Shown: piece after piece, positions 1-11,141 of the stretch
Position numbering within the stretch: the first letter of the stretch is position 1
Layout: each line of letters opens with the position of its first letter
From: Vandiemenella viatica
Lineage: Eukaryota > Arthropoda > Insecta > Orthoptera > Morabidae
Direction of reading: 5' to 3'
Assembly (NCBI GenBank): GCA_031002005.1
Contig: CM061919.1
Span: forward strand, 222,454,739-222,518,738
Length of the DNA stretch: 64,000 nucleotides
Notes under the pieces: generated by a model
Databases searched by the model: none
Told to the model about the DNA's origin: nothing
Seen by the model: only the letters and a program-made list of their open reading frames with translations
Program-made: the position numbers and the translations under genes

Positions 1-167
1 GGAAACACTGTCGTTTTGCTATACAATTCCAATGTAAACATTTTATTCGCACAGAAACAAATATTTCAGATATGTTGTGTGTATTTTGTTCAGGTTGGTT
101 TTATTCTGTTAAGGTCAGTGACAGTTTGTCATAAATACAGAGGGTTTTAAATTTTCCTAACTGTTTC
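1..167. other. Unassigned AT-rich sequence
   Basis: No coding frame, repeat or motif recognised; presumably CLPTM1 intron. Confidence 0.5.
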
Positions 168-178
168 GTAATATGTTG
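168..178. repeat. Target-site duplication, left copy
   Basis: GTAATATGTTG, repeated exactly at 1243-1253, on either side of the Penelope-like insertion. Confidence 0.7.
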
Positions 179-1242
179 TGATATAAATAAGAAAAGAAAG
201 GGAAATTAACCCACCACATACCAAAGAGGACGGATGCGATGAGAGAACACTAATGTGGACAAACAACTACACAATATTTCGGCATCTGCCTTGCTCACAA
301 ATAGAAAAACGGGCCATTAGGCTCGGAACGTGTGCGCACACCGAACGTTACGTAATGACTAACCGTGTAGTGGTGGAGGGGGGGGGGACGGATAAGGAGT
401 AGACTATCGATATCGGTATACAATGTCTGAGATAATATATTTAATATTTTGGCAGGCGATGGTAAAATGAGCAAATGTAGTGATGGTACGGTATAAAAAT
501 GGCGAAAAAAAAAAGGTAGTGATGGGTTAATTGGATTTTAACGGTGGTTAAGTCCAGGTGGGACTAACTTGCCGCTATTGCACCAGTTCTTACATAGGCC
601 TCACCACACAGCAACTCTCTGTTAGAATGAATGGCCACAGACAAACAGTCCATACTCGTAACCTGTACCTTCCAGTACCAGAACATGCCAATAGCCATGA
701 TTCCAACAACCTCAACGACTGTTTTACTGTGAGAGCAGTCAGAGTTTTCCCTGGCAGCACCACTGCAGCAGAACTCCGGAGATGGGAACTAGCGTACCAG
801 AATATCCTGGATACGAGACACCCACCTGGACTTAACCACCGTTAAAATCCAATTAACCCATCACTACCTTTTTTTTTTCGCCATGTTTATACCATACCAT
901 CACTACATTTGCTCATTTTACCATCGCCTGCCAAAATATTAAATATATTATCTCAGACATTGTATACCGATATCGATAGTCTACTCCTTATCCATCCCCC
1001 CCCCCCTCCACCACTACACGGTTAGTCATTAGGTAACGTTCGGTGTGCGCACACGTTCCGAGCCTAATGGCCCGTTTTTCTATTTGTGAGCAAGGCAGAT
1101 GCCGAAATATTGTGCAGTTGTTTGTCCGCATTAGTGTTCTCTCATCGCATCCGTCCACTTTGGTATGTGGTGGGTTAATTTCCCTTTCTTTTCTTATTTA
1201 TATCGCCTAGAAGCCACTTCCATTTTCCATAGTTGCATCATT
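179..1242 (+). mobile_element. Truncated Penelope-like element with long inverted arms
   Basis: The right half carries the end of a GIY-YIG endonuclease frame and its 3' region. Positions 180-562 are the near-perfect inverted copy of 821-1204, so the left arm is an antisense copy of the ORF end and 3' region. A tail at 1205-1242 is not mirrored. The whole is flanked by an 11-bp duplication (168-178 and 1243-1253). Penelope-like elements are known to carry inverted, 5'-truncated partner copies and variable target duplications, so the structure fits one insertion event. RT is absent, so the copy is dead. Confidence 0.75.
558..845 (+). pseudogene. Penelope-like GIY-YIG endonuclease, C-terminal fragment
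   Basis: The frame reads CRYCTSSYIGLTTQQLSVRM, then NGHRQTVHTRN, and ends ELRRWELAYQNILDTRHPPG with LNHR and a stop. YIGLT...R-NGHR is the GIY-YIG core, and the L-T--P-GLN-R ending is typical of Penelope-like elements. The same core (FYIGLTT...MNGHRQTV) occurs in the copy at 31085-32235, so both are one family. The element's RT and linker are missing; the frame starts inside the left arm boundary. Confidence 0.75.
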
Positions 1243-1253
1243 GTAATATGTTG
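1243..1253. repeat. Target-site duplication, right copy
   Basis: GTAATATGTTG, identical to 168-178. Confidence 0.7.
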
Positions 1254-1286
1254 CGAGTATTTTGACACGTACCTATTACACTAAAA

Positions 1287-1392
1287 AAAATATTTGCTAC
1301 AAAAGTACAGTTCTACTTTTCATTATATTACAAGCATTCAACCTCACTATTCATCGCATTTTATTCGCGAAATTTTCGCACAGGTCTTCTAG
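1287..1392 (+). mobile_element. 5'-truncated Helitron, 3' end only
   Basis: Matches the reverse complement of 18901-19010 and 47482-47545. It ends with the palindrome GCGAAATTTTCGC, a 9-base spacer, then CTAG followed by T. Hairpin, about 10 bases, CTRR and host T is the standard Helitron 3' terminus. Confidence 0.7.
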
Positions 1393-1857
1393 TAAAGATG
1401 AAATTAAATATTGGATATCTTATTGCTAGCTTGATGATTGTTTTCTGGTTTACTGTATTACTCTTTGGCCTAATTTGAAAACAGGATGAATGGTGATAAA
1501 TAGGAAAGGACTAATTCTTAACCTAAACAGAAATGAAATGGAGAGGGCAAAACAAATATGCAACAGAACAATTGTTATAACGATCATTTTGCTATTGATC
1601 ATAATCATTTTTGAGATTGCTGTGTTGCATTTCAGACCAAAATTATATATTTGTAATACAAATATTGCCTACTACTTACCTCTTTTTTATATAATATTTT
1701 TGAAAAGTAAAGAGCAATTAAATATAAGTCTTAAAAAGTGATAAGGAGGCTTGTTTTCAAGGGTGCCGTTACAAAATATATTTTGCTGTTGTCACTGTCA
1801 TATTTCAATCAGTTGATAGTGTTTTTTTTTTTTTTTTTCAAAACCATCTTGTTTCAG
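1393..1857. other. Unassigned CLPTM1 intron sequence
   Basis: AT-rich with a T-run at about 1821-1838 that forms the pyrimidine tract before the CLPTM1 exon. Short hydrophobic frames here have no family likeness. Confidence 0.5.
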
Positions 1858-2033
1858 ATATCCAATTCTGGAATAACAGGAAATCTCTGGAAGGTCTTTC
1901 TGTTCGTTCTGTTTTCTTCAACGTATTTCAATCGCTAATAGTTTTGTTATATGTGTTGGATAATGATACCAACACTGTTGTGAAGATAAGTTGCTTTATG
2001 GGCCTTGGGATAGAAGTCTGGAAAATACATAAG
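1858..2033 (+). CDS. CLPTM1: CLPTM1 internal coding exon (first one in window)
   Basis: CLPTM1 is a conserved multi-pass membrane protein of the secretory pathway (CLPTM1/CLPTM1L family). This exon follows a T-rich tract ending TTTCAG and stops before GTTAGT. It enters in phase 1 (G|AT) and leaves in phase 0. The reading runs DIQFWNNRKSLEGLSVR, then SVFFNVFQSLIVLLYVLDN (a membrane segment), then TNTVVKISCFMGLGIEVWKI, ending KIHK. It lines up with the family segment just before the K-VMD motif, and the next exon begins V-M-D, so the junction fits exactly. The true frame is not the one starting at 1738. All earlier exons must lie upstream of the window because none is visible in 1-1857. The four visible exons give about 257 C-terminal residues of a protein that is usually near 600-670 residues. 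Confidence 0.9.
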
Positions 2034-2059
2034 GTTAGTAGATATTTAATATTGTCTCA

Positions 2060-2480
2060 AGAAATATGCTATGGAAAGCATTACATGTCAGGTATAGATA
2101 ACTCCTTAATTAAAATAATACAAGAAATTTTTAACACACGCCAAGTAAAACTGTTTATGCATTTATCACAAAAATGTAAAACAAGTAAAGGTCTGCTGCA
2201 AGGGTGTCCTATGTCACCAACCCTATTTAAAATTTATGTAGATGTTAGTTTGAGAACATTATCTCAAAAGTGTAATAGAATGAGTTTAGAAATAATAGAT
2301 GGAAATTATCCAATTTATTTACTATTTGCTGATGATCAAGTTGTTATAGCACCTGATGGTGAGGATGCAAATTACATATATAATCAACTGTCAACAGAAT
2401 ATTAAAAAAAAAAAATATGGGGCTTGAAGATTAATGATCAAACAGAATATCTTACCAATCATCTGGTTGAATTGTACATT
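2060..2480 (+). pseudogene. LINE reverse-transcriptase fragment
   Basis: After the CLPTM1 donor the sequence encodes KGLLQGCPMSPTLFKIYVDV, then about 30 residues later YLLFADDQVVIAPDGEDA. G--QGCP-SP-LF and FADD are RT motifs of non-LTR retrotransposons. The frame breaks at an A-run (2404-2416) and resumes in the next frame as GLKINDQTEYLTN, the usual W-L-IN--KTEYL continuation. Both ends are lost, so it is an old truncated copy. The clade is uncertain. Confidence 0.75.
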
Positions 2481-2663
2481 GATGGAATAAGAATTACTTT
2501 CACAAAGCAAGATATTAATTCAGTGTTAATGCAAGTACTCTTTTACTTTACTCAATTACAATTCAAGATGTTACCGATCTCAGTTACAATGCATGTCGTT
2601 ATGAATTTCACTCAAATAAAAATTTACTCAAAATTCCAAAATGCGCCATAATTACTTCCGAAA

Positions 2664-2665
<2 letters not shown>

Positions 2666-2692
<27 letters not shown>
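2666..2692. repeat. (AAT)n microsatellite
   Basis: About nine AAT units, possibly the decayed tail of a retroelement. Confidence 0.8.
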
Positions 2693-2696
<4 letters not shown>

Positions 2697-5366
2697 GATC
2701 TCCGTGCTCAAGATGTGTTTGTTTCTTTCAGTGACCTGGACCTGGATAGGGAGCATCCTTTTACAAATTTAAAATTCAACAATTGTGGAACATCAAAATT
2801 TAAAATAATCTCTTGCATACATTCGTTCAAAATTAAATTAACTCTGTTAATTGGTATTAAAATTAAAATGCTTGCTTCACTTTCTCCAAAAATTTATTAC
2901 TTAAACACAATAAATCAGATAGAAACAGACTTATAAGGGGAAAAAAGATTCAAGACTCATCACATGATTATAAATAGGAATAGTTACATGTTAAAATCAT
3001 AAATTGTAACACAGAAAAAAGAAACATACATATTAATGCTGAACTGAATTGAAAAATACTGCTGCTTACAGCACGAGATTTTTTAAGGTATCATGTCATT
3101 TCAACAAAGAATTTGCCATATACGTCTGCTCCATCCTCATAACTATCATTCGAGCATTATAATTATGTTCACTTGGGTAACCTGATTACAGGACTCGACA
3201 TACCTAGGTATAGCTGTTTATACATATTAAACTGCCCTGATAATCTAACTTAAAAACAACCCACATTCATTCAACATGCAGTTTTAGACGAATTGTTGTT
3301 ATACTTCACACCATAACCAACAAAAATTCCAAATAAGATGCAAGAAAAGTGAATGAAAAGAATGAAACTTACAGGAAATGAACTATTTTATTAACAGAGG
3401 TAAAAGGTGCTTTTTAAGACTTCACTCAAACAAGAAATATCAGTTTTTTTCAAACAAAAGATATACTGCTTGACAAAGAGAGAAAAAAAAATAAAACCAT
3501 GATGATCAGAAAGTGTTTTAGTAATACCCCATACAAAATCGTGATCACTGAAACTCTGGATACAATATTTTTTAAAAAAAGCTTTATAATCACTATAATT
3601 CACATTAAACTTTACAAATTTCACTCGTGGCTTCATAAACAATTTTATACTCCTCATTACAAATTCTTATACATATGGCTTGTTATGATGTTAAACCCTT
3701 ATTTCAATAGTGACTTTGATATAATTTCACCTATTACTGCTGAAACTCACTCCATTTCATCAACATAATCATATTAAACTCATTAGTGGCTGAAAACTTC
3801 TCAAATACTGCACATCATCTCATTTTGCAACATATTATCACACCAATACTCATTTGTGGCTCCTCAATCACATATAATTCGTTTATATATCCCATAAATC
3901 ATAATACTTCATGTTTATAAAACTTTGCAACATCATTTCACATGTATATTCATATAACCACAAAACAACCCAAAATCACACAATTCTTCCTCAACATATA
4001 CCTCATTATCACATTTCTCATATCAACAAAAATGAAGTAAAAAATAGACTCAAAACAACATTTTACACTCAAATCCCTGGAAATAAAATTTCATTTGTTG
4101 CTAGGACTATACTTTTAATTCTTACTCTCTCTACTCATCTCTTAAAACCAAATTTTGATATGAAAGTTTTCTGTGAAAATAGATTTTCTAGCAATTACAG
4201 CTTGTGAATCTGTATGAGTGAAGTTTGAGTGGCTAATTCAAATACCATTGTAGATCCGTATTTTGCCGTGTAAATGCTGAAAATGGGTATGCCCAACATG
4301 TTCCTCAGATTTTCAACAATATTGCCTCAAATCCACTACCACAGTTACTCACATGTTAACTCCAAAACATATCTCTGAACAAAAAAAAAAAAAAAAAAAA
4401 AAAATAGTTTACATAGTAAAAAATTCTTAAGGATGCCCCTATGTGCTGACAAAATTGAAAATTGTATGCTTGCTTTATTTTCTGGATTTCTGCCATGTGG
4501 TTGCCTTTCATGCATGCCATTCTGGAGTTCTGCCCATAATTCATCACATTTTTTTCTCATTGGCTGCTGTCTGCGTGTCGTCTGTGTTGACAAAGGAAGA
4601 GTGTCCTCTTGCGGCAAAACTTGGTACTTCTCTTCAAATTTACACAAACATACAAAACCAAATTTTGCAGTAATAAAATATTATATAACAATTTTCCACC
4701 TAATCTTAAAAGATAAGAGTATGTGACATGTCTGTAAGCCTCAAATTGTCTAAAAAAAATAATGAAAAAAATGAACATATATATGATTTCTAACAGTCGC
4801 AAAAAAATTATCAACTTTCATCCTATAAAGTAGCAAAATATTCCGAAAAAGACACTTCCAAAGTACGGTTTTCTTCTGACACCAAATATGTAATAAAAAG
4901 AATTTGAAATTATGAAGGGTTTTAAAATGAGGACTGTAAATGACTGAGGCAACGCAACTGATAATTTAAACATACTTTAATTACGAAAACCTAACCATAA
5001 ATTTATCGGCAAATCTTTCTAACTTTATGCTGATAGGAAATAACAAGCAAACAAGACTACAATGTTACCAGCTGACTAAATGAATTACTAGCTTCTTCAT
5101 ACGAATATAACGGAACATGGCTTTACTGATTAAATACGAATGATTGAATAGTTAATGATCCCAAATATAACACTTCATTACCAAATAGATTATCACGAGG
5201 CATTATGACATTATTATAACAATGGTAAACAACTCATTCAAGTTACGCAGACTGAATAATTTATCTAACATAGTTTATCTAACCAAGCAATAACTAACAT
5301 GAGACAATGCAAGGCACAGCATGACTTTGCCAAGTGCCAAAGGCACAGATAAGACATACGTTTTAC
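2693..5366. other. Mostly unassigned CLPTM1 intron
   Basis: AT-rich sequence with a 23-base A-run at about 4381-4403. A minus-strand frame at about 4400-4640 (EKYQVLPQEDTLPLS, KKCDELWAELQNGM) looks coding in composition, but a second overlapping frame is equally open and no convincing splice pair was found. Nothing else recognised. Confidence 0.45.
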
Positions 5367-5531
5367 CTTCTACATAACTGCTGGCAGAATAGTCAATCAC
5401 CGAATAGGACAGTCCCATGCCATCATGCATGCGATCATCTGCTAGACGCATGATGTGTGCTTCGCGCAGCAGAAGTCGGCAGAAAGTCTCACGTAGTTGG
5501 ACCGCTTGCTTCAAGCAACTAACAATATTCT
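5367..5531 (-). CDS. Candidate orphan coding exon, antisense to CLPTM1
   Basis: On the minus strand 165 bp lie between TTTATTCAG (acceptor) and GAAG before GTAAAA (donor); phase 1 in, phase 1 out. The reading is NIVSCLKQAVQLRETFCRLL, then LREAHIMRLADDRMHDGMG, then LSYSVIDYSASSYVEG. It is GC-richer and more codon-like than its surroundings and has no stop. I do not recognise the protein. It sits about 300 bp downstream, in the same orientation, of a Helitron helicase relic, so a captured host exon is one explanation; a genuine gene in the CLPTM1 intron is the other. Confidence 0.4.
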
Positions 5532-5825
5532 CTGAATAAAATACCAAAACTCCCAATTTTAACCCTAATTCACAGACTGCCTTTTACAGAATAGAAGAAA
5601 CAAAAGTACACCAATGGGAAATTTTACATGCGTGATAAATTCTATCGGCAGTACACCACTGAAATGAGTGTTGTGCCTGGAATGTGATCGATTTGGAGCC
5701 ATGCTGTTTTGTTCCAAAATTTAAGTCACAATTAAATTAAATCAGAATTTCATGCTAACCAATTGGTTTATTTTATTCCATTAAATTTGAAATTGCAATG
5801 AATCTCAAGGTGTTTTATTTATATT
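5532..5825. other. Unassigned sequence between helicase relic and orphan exon
   Basis: AT-rich, nothing recognised. Confidence 0.4.
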
Positions 5826-6412
5826 TCGATCATCCTACCACCAAACCGGTTTTGTTTCGTAGATCTTGCATCATTTTGTCTAATGCCTCCAAAGGCTTTT
5901 TATGTGCTATTGTATGTTCATCCCAAATGATCAATTCGCAATGCTGCAGAGCATAGGCCATCACACATTTTTTTTGAAAGGTTGCATGTTGGAATTTCAT
6001 TACTGGTATGCGGAATGAACTGCTTGACTGCCTTCCAACAACGGCTAAGCAAATGCAAATGCAAGTGCAATTTCATTATGCGAGTGAATCTTCAAAATCG
6101 ATGAGATCAAAAAAGTTTTTCAGTTCCACCAGAAGTGTCGAAAAGAAAATGCCTGTAGCTTCATCATTCACAACTTTCATGAGCATATTTTTATTGCTGA
6201 TTCAACAGTATAACCTTTGTTCAAACGGATTCTCGCAGTACATCACAATTGTATTGTTTTAAGCGTATCAACACTTGCATCGGATGACTGGGCACTGTCA
6301 TGACTATTTGAGGTAATATCTTGTTTGATATAATTAAGGGCATGTACTGAATTATTATCAATGGAATAGAAATAAAATAACTACATTTGTTGGACATATC
6401 GTGAAATAACAC
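5826..6412 (-). pseudogene. Helitron Pif1-type helicase remnant
   Basis: Read on the minus strand through several frameshifts: VVNDEATGIFFFDTSGGTEK then LF (a damaged Walker A, normally GGTGKT), then HNEIALALASSGIAATLLEG, then TAHSAFRIPV, and ELIIWDEHTIAHKKPLEALD (Walker B, normally WDE) followed by MMQDLR. This order and wording are those of the helicase domain of Helitron RepHel proteins. The Walker A Lys context is altered and stops interrupt it, so it is dead. No Rep domain is visible. Confidence 0.8.
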
Positions 6413-7816
6413 ACTTCAGATTTTCACCAATTTTTTCCAATTTTGCGGGCAACTTTTCCAATTTTTCTTTCTCTAAAGGACTTATTTGGACTATTACGTA
6501 CATTTAAAAAAATTAGCCAAACCTGTCCATAGAGGAAAGTACTTTCTTTTCTCCCCAATTTTTATTTCTCTAATAACCTTATTCAGACTATTGTTAACAT
6601 AAAAAAAATAGCCAATTCGGTCAAGCCGTTCTCAAGTGATATGGTTTCCAACAAAAGGCATTTCATTCTTATTTATATAGTTTTACTATACATATTCAGT
6701 CTACAGTCTTTTTTTTATTGGAAATGAATTTGTAGTACAGATTAAAATTATGTTGACAGTTTTTATTTTGTAGAGAACTGTGACATTCAACTATTTGGAA
6801 TCGCTGAAACTGTTTCATAGCATATTGTTTGAGAGTTTAATAACTTAGGATAATTTAATCAACAATCATTTTTATTATATTTTACAAAAACTACTAGGTT
6901 AAGCATATTAACTACATTATATAATGAGCTTCATGAATCAAGGTAACTAAACTACACCTTTAAAAATTTATCCATGCAGAGAGAGAGAGAGAGAGGCCAT
7001 TTGGCAAGGGAGGAGAGCACACACCAAGGCTTTCTGCATTATTTGTGTTTTTCCCTATCCTTTTTTATTTTGTTGCCTAAATGCAGTTTTATTTTTCATA
7101 CTATCATTATTGCTGCCTAACACCCATCTTTGTTGCGCTTGATTGTATCTCGGGTTCTATTTTTTCTTCCCTCCTTTTTCTTGTTTTGTTTAGTTAATAC
7201 ATCTTATCAACTCTCTATATTGCAGAACATTGTTTCTCCTGTACTTCCCACCATATGGTTATTTATGGCGCCATAGTATGATAACATTCCCAGTACACAT
7301 TTATTTATATATATTCTTTGTTTTACTCTTATTTTTGTTGTCGCTTTAATTATTTGTCTTTTCAATACCTTACGCGTGGCCATTTAAATTCTTGGAGATT
7401 TTCTTTCTTACAATTTCCTGTTAATATTATTTCCGTCCCCAGCCTATATTGTCTAAGTATTTTTTGTCTGCCATTACAAGCCTTTATTTTCTGTCTTTAG
7501 TCCTGATCATTATTCTGTAAATTCTAGGTATCTTAGTAAATGGTTAATTTTGACATTCCTCTTCAGTGTCCTGTTATTTTACTTCACACCCCACTGTTTT
7601 TGCTTTGAAGAATGCCATTTTTTCCTTTTTTTCCCCCTAAAATGGCATATTAAAAAAAAGAACCTGTCTTGTTACCATATCCATGCCTGCTGTTTCTCCT
7701 TAACCGCAGTAACACATCGCATTTTGTTCCTTCAATCCAGCCTCTTCTTTGCAACCCACAACTTAACTGTTTCTCCATGCCTTCCATTTCTGGCATGAAC
7801 ACCACTCCCTTGCCAA
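6413..7816. other. Unassigned CLPTM1 intron
   Basis: No coding signal. Contains a (GA)n tract at about 6979-6993 and a long pyrimidine-rich stretch from about 7000 to 7760. Confidence 0.5.
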
Positions 7817-7990
7817 ATGTCCTGTCCTTCCATATACGAGTAAGGCTTTAAATCAAAACATTGTAGAAGTGCATTTGTTGCCACCCTTTTGCTTTCAACT
7901 CTGGTGAGTGATGGGTTTATTTTCACTATCTTTGGTTATATCCATTACATAAGTGTGCCCTTTTTTTCAGTATCATTAAATTGTACTTTC
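7817..7990 (+). mobile_element. Penelope-like terminal fragment (diverged)
   Basis: Shares with 9596-9720 and with the 3' region of the 179-1242 element the order: AAGGC, AACATTGT or ATATTGTG, then CTTTCAACTCTGGTGAGTGA, TGGGT and a pyrimidine-rich TTTTC stretch. Heavily diverged. Confidence 0.4.
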
Positions 7991-8072
7991 AGTTGCTCCA
8001 ATTCTTTATTCTTGTGATAAGACCTTCTGTGTTGTGCACTACAAAGTGATGGTTTTTTTCCTCCTACTACAG

Positions 8073-8319
8073 GTTATGGATATCAGCATAAATCAAGATT
8101 CAAGGATTTTTGGGATCATTCCACGAATACATTTTACGGATAAAGGCTCATATGTAGAGTCTAGCACCAAAGAATACGACATGATGGCATTTAGATACCT
8201 CTCGTGGGCTTTATACCCACTGCTTGGAGGATACGCAATTTATTCTCTCCTTTATCAGGAGCATAAAGGATGGTATTCTTTTATACTCAACATGCTTTAT
8301 GGTTTTCTCCTTACATTTG
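8073..8319 (+). CDS. CLPTM1: CLPTM1 internal coding exon
   Basis: Follows CTCCTACTACAG and ends TTTG before GTAAGC. Phase in 0, phase out 1. It starts VMDISINQDSRIFGIIPRI, passes the conserved YVESSTKEYDMMAFRYLSW block, then a membrane stretch (ALYPLLGGYAIYSLLY), the QEHKGWYS motif and NMLYGFLLTFG. The last three motifs are diagnostic of CLPTM1 proteins. The preceding exon (ending KIHK) and the following exon (G|GT, then FIMMTPQL) join without a frame change. Confidence 0.95.
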
Positions 8320-8959
8320 GTAAGCATTTTCTTAAATTCTTTTTGCTCAAGCTTCATTATCCTGTTGAATCATAATGAAATTATGCTAATAAAATCATTG
8401 AAATGATTATGCTACAAGTTTCCTTTTATAGATGTTAAAATTATAACTTAGTAGTCAAGTGTAATGTATTCCAGTGATATAGTTCGTGGCTTTAGTTAAG
8501 GAAACTGAAAGAATGAGTGAGAAATATTTCATTTTTTGTGATATGAACGAGAAAGAGCTATAGTACAAATTTTGTCCTTAAGTTTATTTTAGAATTTCAT
8601 AAGATGTCTAAGAGTCTCCATGTTTGTTCTATGAAAGTACTGAAGGGTTCTGGACAAATTATTTTAAACTCCCACTGAAACTTTAAAATGTTAAAATACA
8701 GATTGAAAGTAAAGATGGAGTAAAAGAGCTGCTGCGGGGTGGTAATTATTTGGAAAGGAAAGACAAATTATACCAAACAATGGCCAAAGTTGAAGGGTGG
8801 AGGGCAGCAGCATAATATTATTTTTCCTTTTAAATGTCACATTTTTCTTTCTCGAGTTTAATATTTGCGATTATATTACCATTCCTCCCCCCACCACCTC
8901 CAATGGTAAATTTCATTCTGTGTGTGGCCATGTTGTCTGCAAAGCTGGTGCAAGTCAAG

Positions 8960-9115
8960 CTACACATTTCTGTCTACTTTATAAAGGGTTAATCCTGCAA
9001 TATAGTTTTTTGTGTTTGTATATTATTTCGTGTTGCTGCTCCCCTCCTACCTCCAACTTTGGCAAGTGTTGGGTACAATTCATCTTTCCTTTCCATGTAT
9101 CTACAGATTAAAAGT
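8960..9115 (+). mobile_element. Penelope-like terminal fragment
   Basis: Near copy of 44565-44700: both contain TTTTTTGTGTTTGTATATTA, TTTCGTGTTGCTG, then a CCTCCTACCTCCAACTTTGG-like block, AAGTGTTGGGTA and ATCTTTCC. The same block order occurs in the 3' region of the 179-1242 element. Confidence 0.5.
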
Positions 9116-9595
9116 AATATATGTATTCAAACACACAAAATATCATGACATCCATATAATGTCTACAGTTATTGCTTCAATTCATTGATTGAAAAACAGT
9201 AATGTAATGGGATGCAATTCTTTAAAACACGAATTCAAGCTGGAAGAAGAAATTAAATGCTCATTCTCATCATAGTGAAAGGCGTGATGGGTGCAGGGGC
9301 TGCTTCATGTGCAATAGTACACGGATGGAGAAAATAATTTTGGGAATCCTCTTAATCATGTGAGTAAATTTTATGGCAGAGGTGATGCTGTTAGTAGTGG
9401 GGTCTGACACAGGAATGAGCAAATGGAGCAAATTGGAGATGGTATAAAAATTATGACCAGAAGTAAAATCTTTGGCCTTATTACATTTCTTCAAAACGTT
9501 GAAATCAAGGTTGATTTCCCCCACAAATTGATTCATATGGTGGGTTGGGATGTGACCACATCTTTCCCCCTGCCAGATATCTTGCCTCTCATATG

Positions 9596-9720
9596 ATTAA
9601 GGCCCATGCCGAAATATTGTGAATTTGTGTTTTTACGTGTTCGTCTCGCCCTCCTGCCTTCATCTGTGGTGATGGGTATGTTTTTTTCCCCCTATCCTAT
9701 CTTATTTTCAGTGCCTCATG
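9596..9720 (+). mobile_element. Penelope-like terminal fragment
   Basis: ATGCCGAAATATTGTG is shared exactly with 1100-1115 in the Penelope-like copy, followed by the same CTCGCCCTCCTGCC / GTGATGGGTAT / CCCTATCC order. Confidence 0.55.
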
Positions 9721-9904
9721 GCAGTCTCTTTGTTTCCATTATCCAGTTAATCATTTATTCCAGAATTTTCACTTTATCACCTTGTATTTCAATAATTCTG
9801 CAAGTTGTTAAAGTAATTTAAAATCTGAAATATTGGTTTATCTGTGGGGAAACCTTTTAGTTGAATGAAATAGTCTCTCTTTCCCCCTCCCCCCTCCTCC
9901 CCCA

Positions 9905-10135
9905 AGAAAAATCCTGGTCTCTGCAGGAATTTTGACAGATCCTCAAACTGACCTTTGGTTCAGGAAAAGCTTAGCTTTGTTCATGTGGAGAGCACTAGGA
10001 TGTTTTATGGTTTAGATTCCAGGTAAAACTGCAGGTCCTCTTTATCTGGTAGAATTTCTTGGTTAGTAGGACAGCTATTACAGGGGCAGAGTGCATGGCA
10101 AGTTGAAACTGTCACTAGTCAATCGAACAATGCTT
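9905..10135 (+). repeat. Decayed tRNA-SINE body (family B)
   Basis: Resembles the bodies at 43690-43860 and 46990-47130: a 'tctgacc' block, a GTATGC/AGGAT block, 'ggtttagattccaggtaaaa', 'ctgcaggtcc' and 'agttgaaact'. No A or B box remains. Confidence 0.4.
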
Positions 10136-10973
10136 TAGGTTCTCGTGGCCAATAATATTGTATGCATTTTCACTGTAGAACTACAGTATGTTAGTTTTCT
10201 TAGCTTTTCCCTTTAGTTCAACTGATAGTCATTATATTCCTCATCAGGGCCACTAGGAAACACATTAACACACCAGCTGCCTGCTTACTCGGGCAGTGTG
10301 AGTGATTTAAGAGAACAGGGAGTGGGAGGAAATGGTGGCTGGAAGCCCCACCATGGCTAAAACATGAGTTGTTAGATCTGGAGCATTTAATCCTGGGGGA
10401 GGAATGTTTGTGTTACCATCTGCTTGCGAAACATGTAACTTGTGTTCTGTATGGTAGGATGTAGTTTGAGTCTGAGATTGGTAACCATCTTAGCACTGAA
10501 CTAAATGACTGGGGAACTGCCTAAAAACTACAATGAAGATGACTGATACATGGGGATCAGGATTCAAATCTGGTTCCATTGTACCTCCCTGATCCAGTGT
10601 TGTGCTGCCCTAGACCATGCAGTCACACTGGTGGGTTGTTGATTGTTTACTTAAGTTGGGAGCAGATTATTTGTTCCGCTCACATTACAAATAGACATAT
10701 GAAATTAATTTTTCAAAAATTGTTATTTCCCTTTCCTTTTGAGGGTAAAAAAAATTGGTGAGGCTATTAATCTGAACGTCATTTTGAAGGAACACTCAGT
10801 TCTGTTTTTTTCATCTTTTTCTCTATATTTTTGTGAATTGCATTCATCTATAACATACATTAAATAGAGTATTGTTTAGTTCTGTATTTTGACAGATTTA
10901 TTTACATTGTTTCTCTGTAATAATTACTTTATTCTTCTGTGTATTTCCTTTCATGTATGGATTTTATTCACAG

Positions 10974-11141
10974 GTTTTATAATGATGACTCCTCAGCTGT
11001 TTATAAACTACAAGCTGAAATCAGTGGCACATTTGCCTTGGAGAATGTTGTCTTACAAGTTCCTTAACACATTCATTGATGACATTTTTGCATTTGTTAT
11101 CAAAATGCCAACACTGTACAGATTAGGCTGCTTCAGAGATG
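10974..11141 (+). CDS. CLPTM1: CLPTM1 internal coding exon
   Basis: Begins after TTCACAG, ends before GTAAGG, and is 168 nt long (phase 1 in, phase 1 out). It encodes GFIMMTPQLFINYKLKSVAH, then LPWRMLSYKFLNTFIDDIFA, then FVIKMPTLYRLGCFRD. This is the most conserved block of the CLPTM1 family. The split Asp codon (G|AT) is completed by the last exon at 25504. The 3' intron is 14.4 kb and full of mobile elements. Confidence 0.96.

Larger units (their letters stand above)
8320..10973 (+). other. CLPTM1 intron with decayed repeats
   Basis: Bounded by GTAAGC and TTCACAG in matching phase. It contains two Penelope-like terminal fragments and a decayed tRNA-SINE; the remainder is unassigned AT-rich sequence. 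Confidence 0.7.

Noticed and set aside
4345..4647. Minus-strand coding exon
   Set aside because: Two overlapping frames are open and no convincing acceptor/donor pair joins it to the exon at 5367-5531; kept only as a note.
9270..9536. 88-codon minus-strand frame
   Set aside because: It lies beside Penelope-like terminal sequence and has no recognisable domain.
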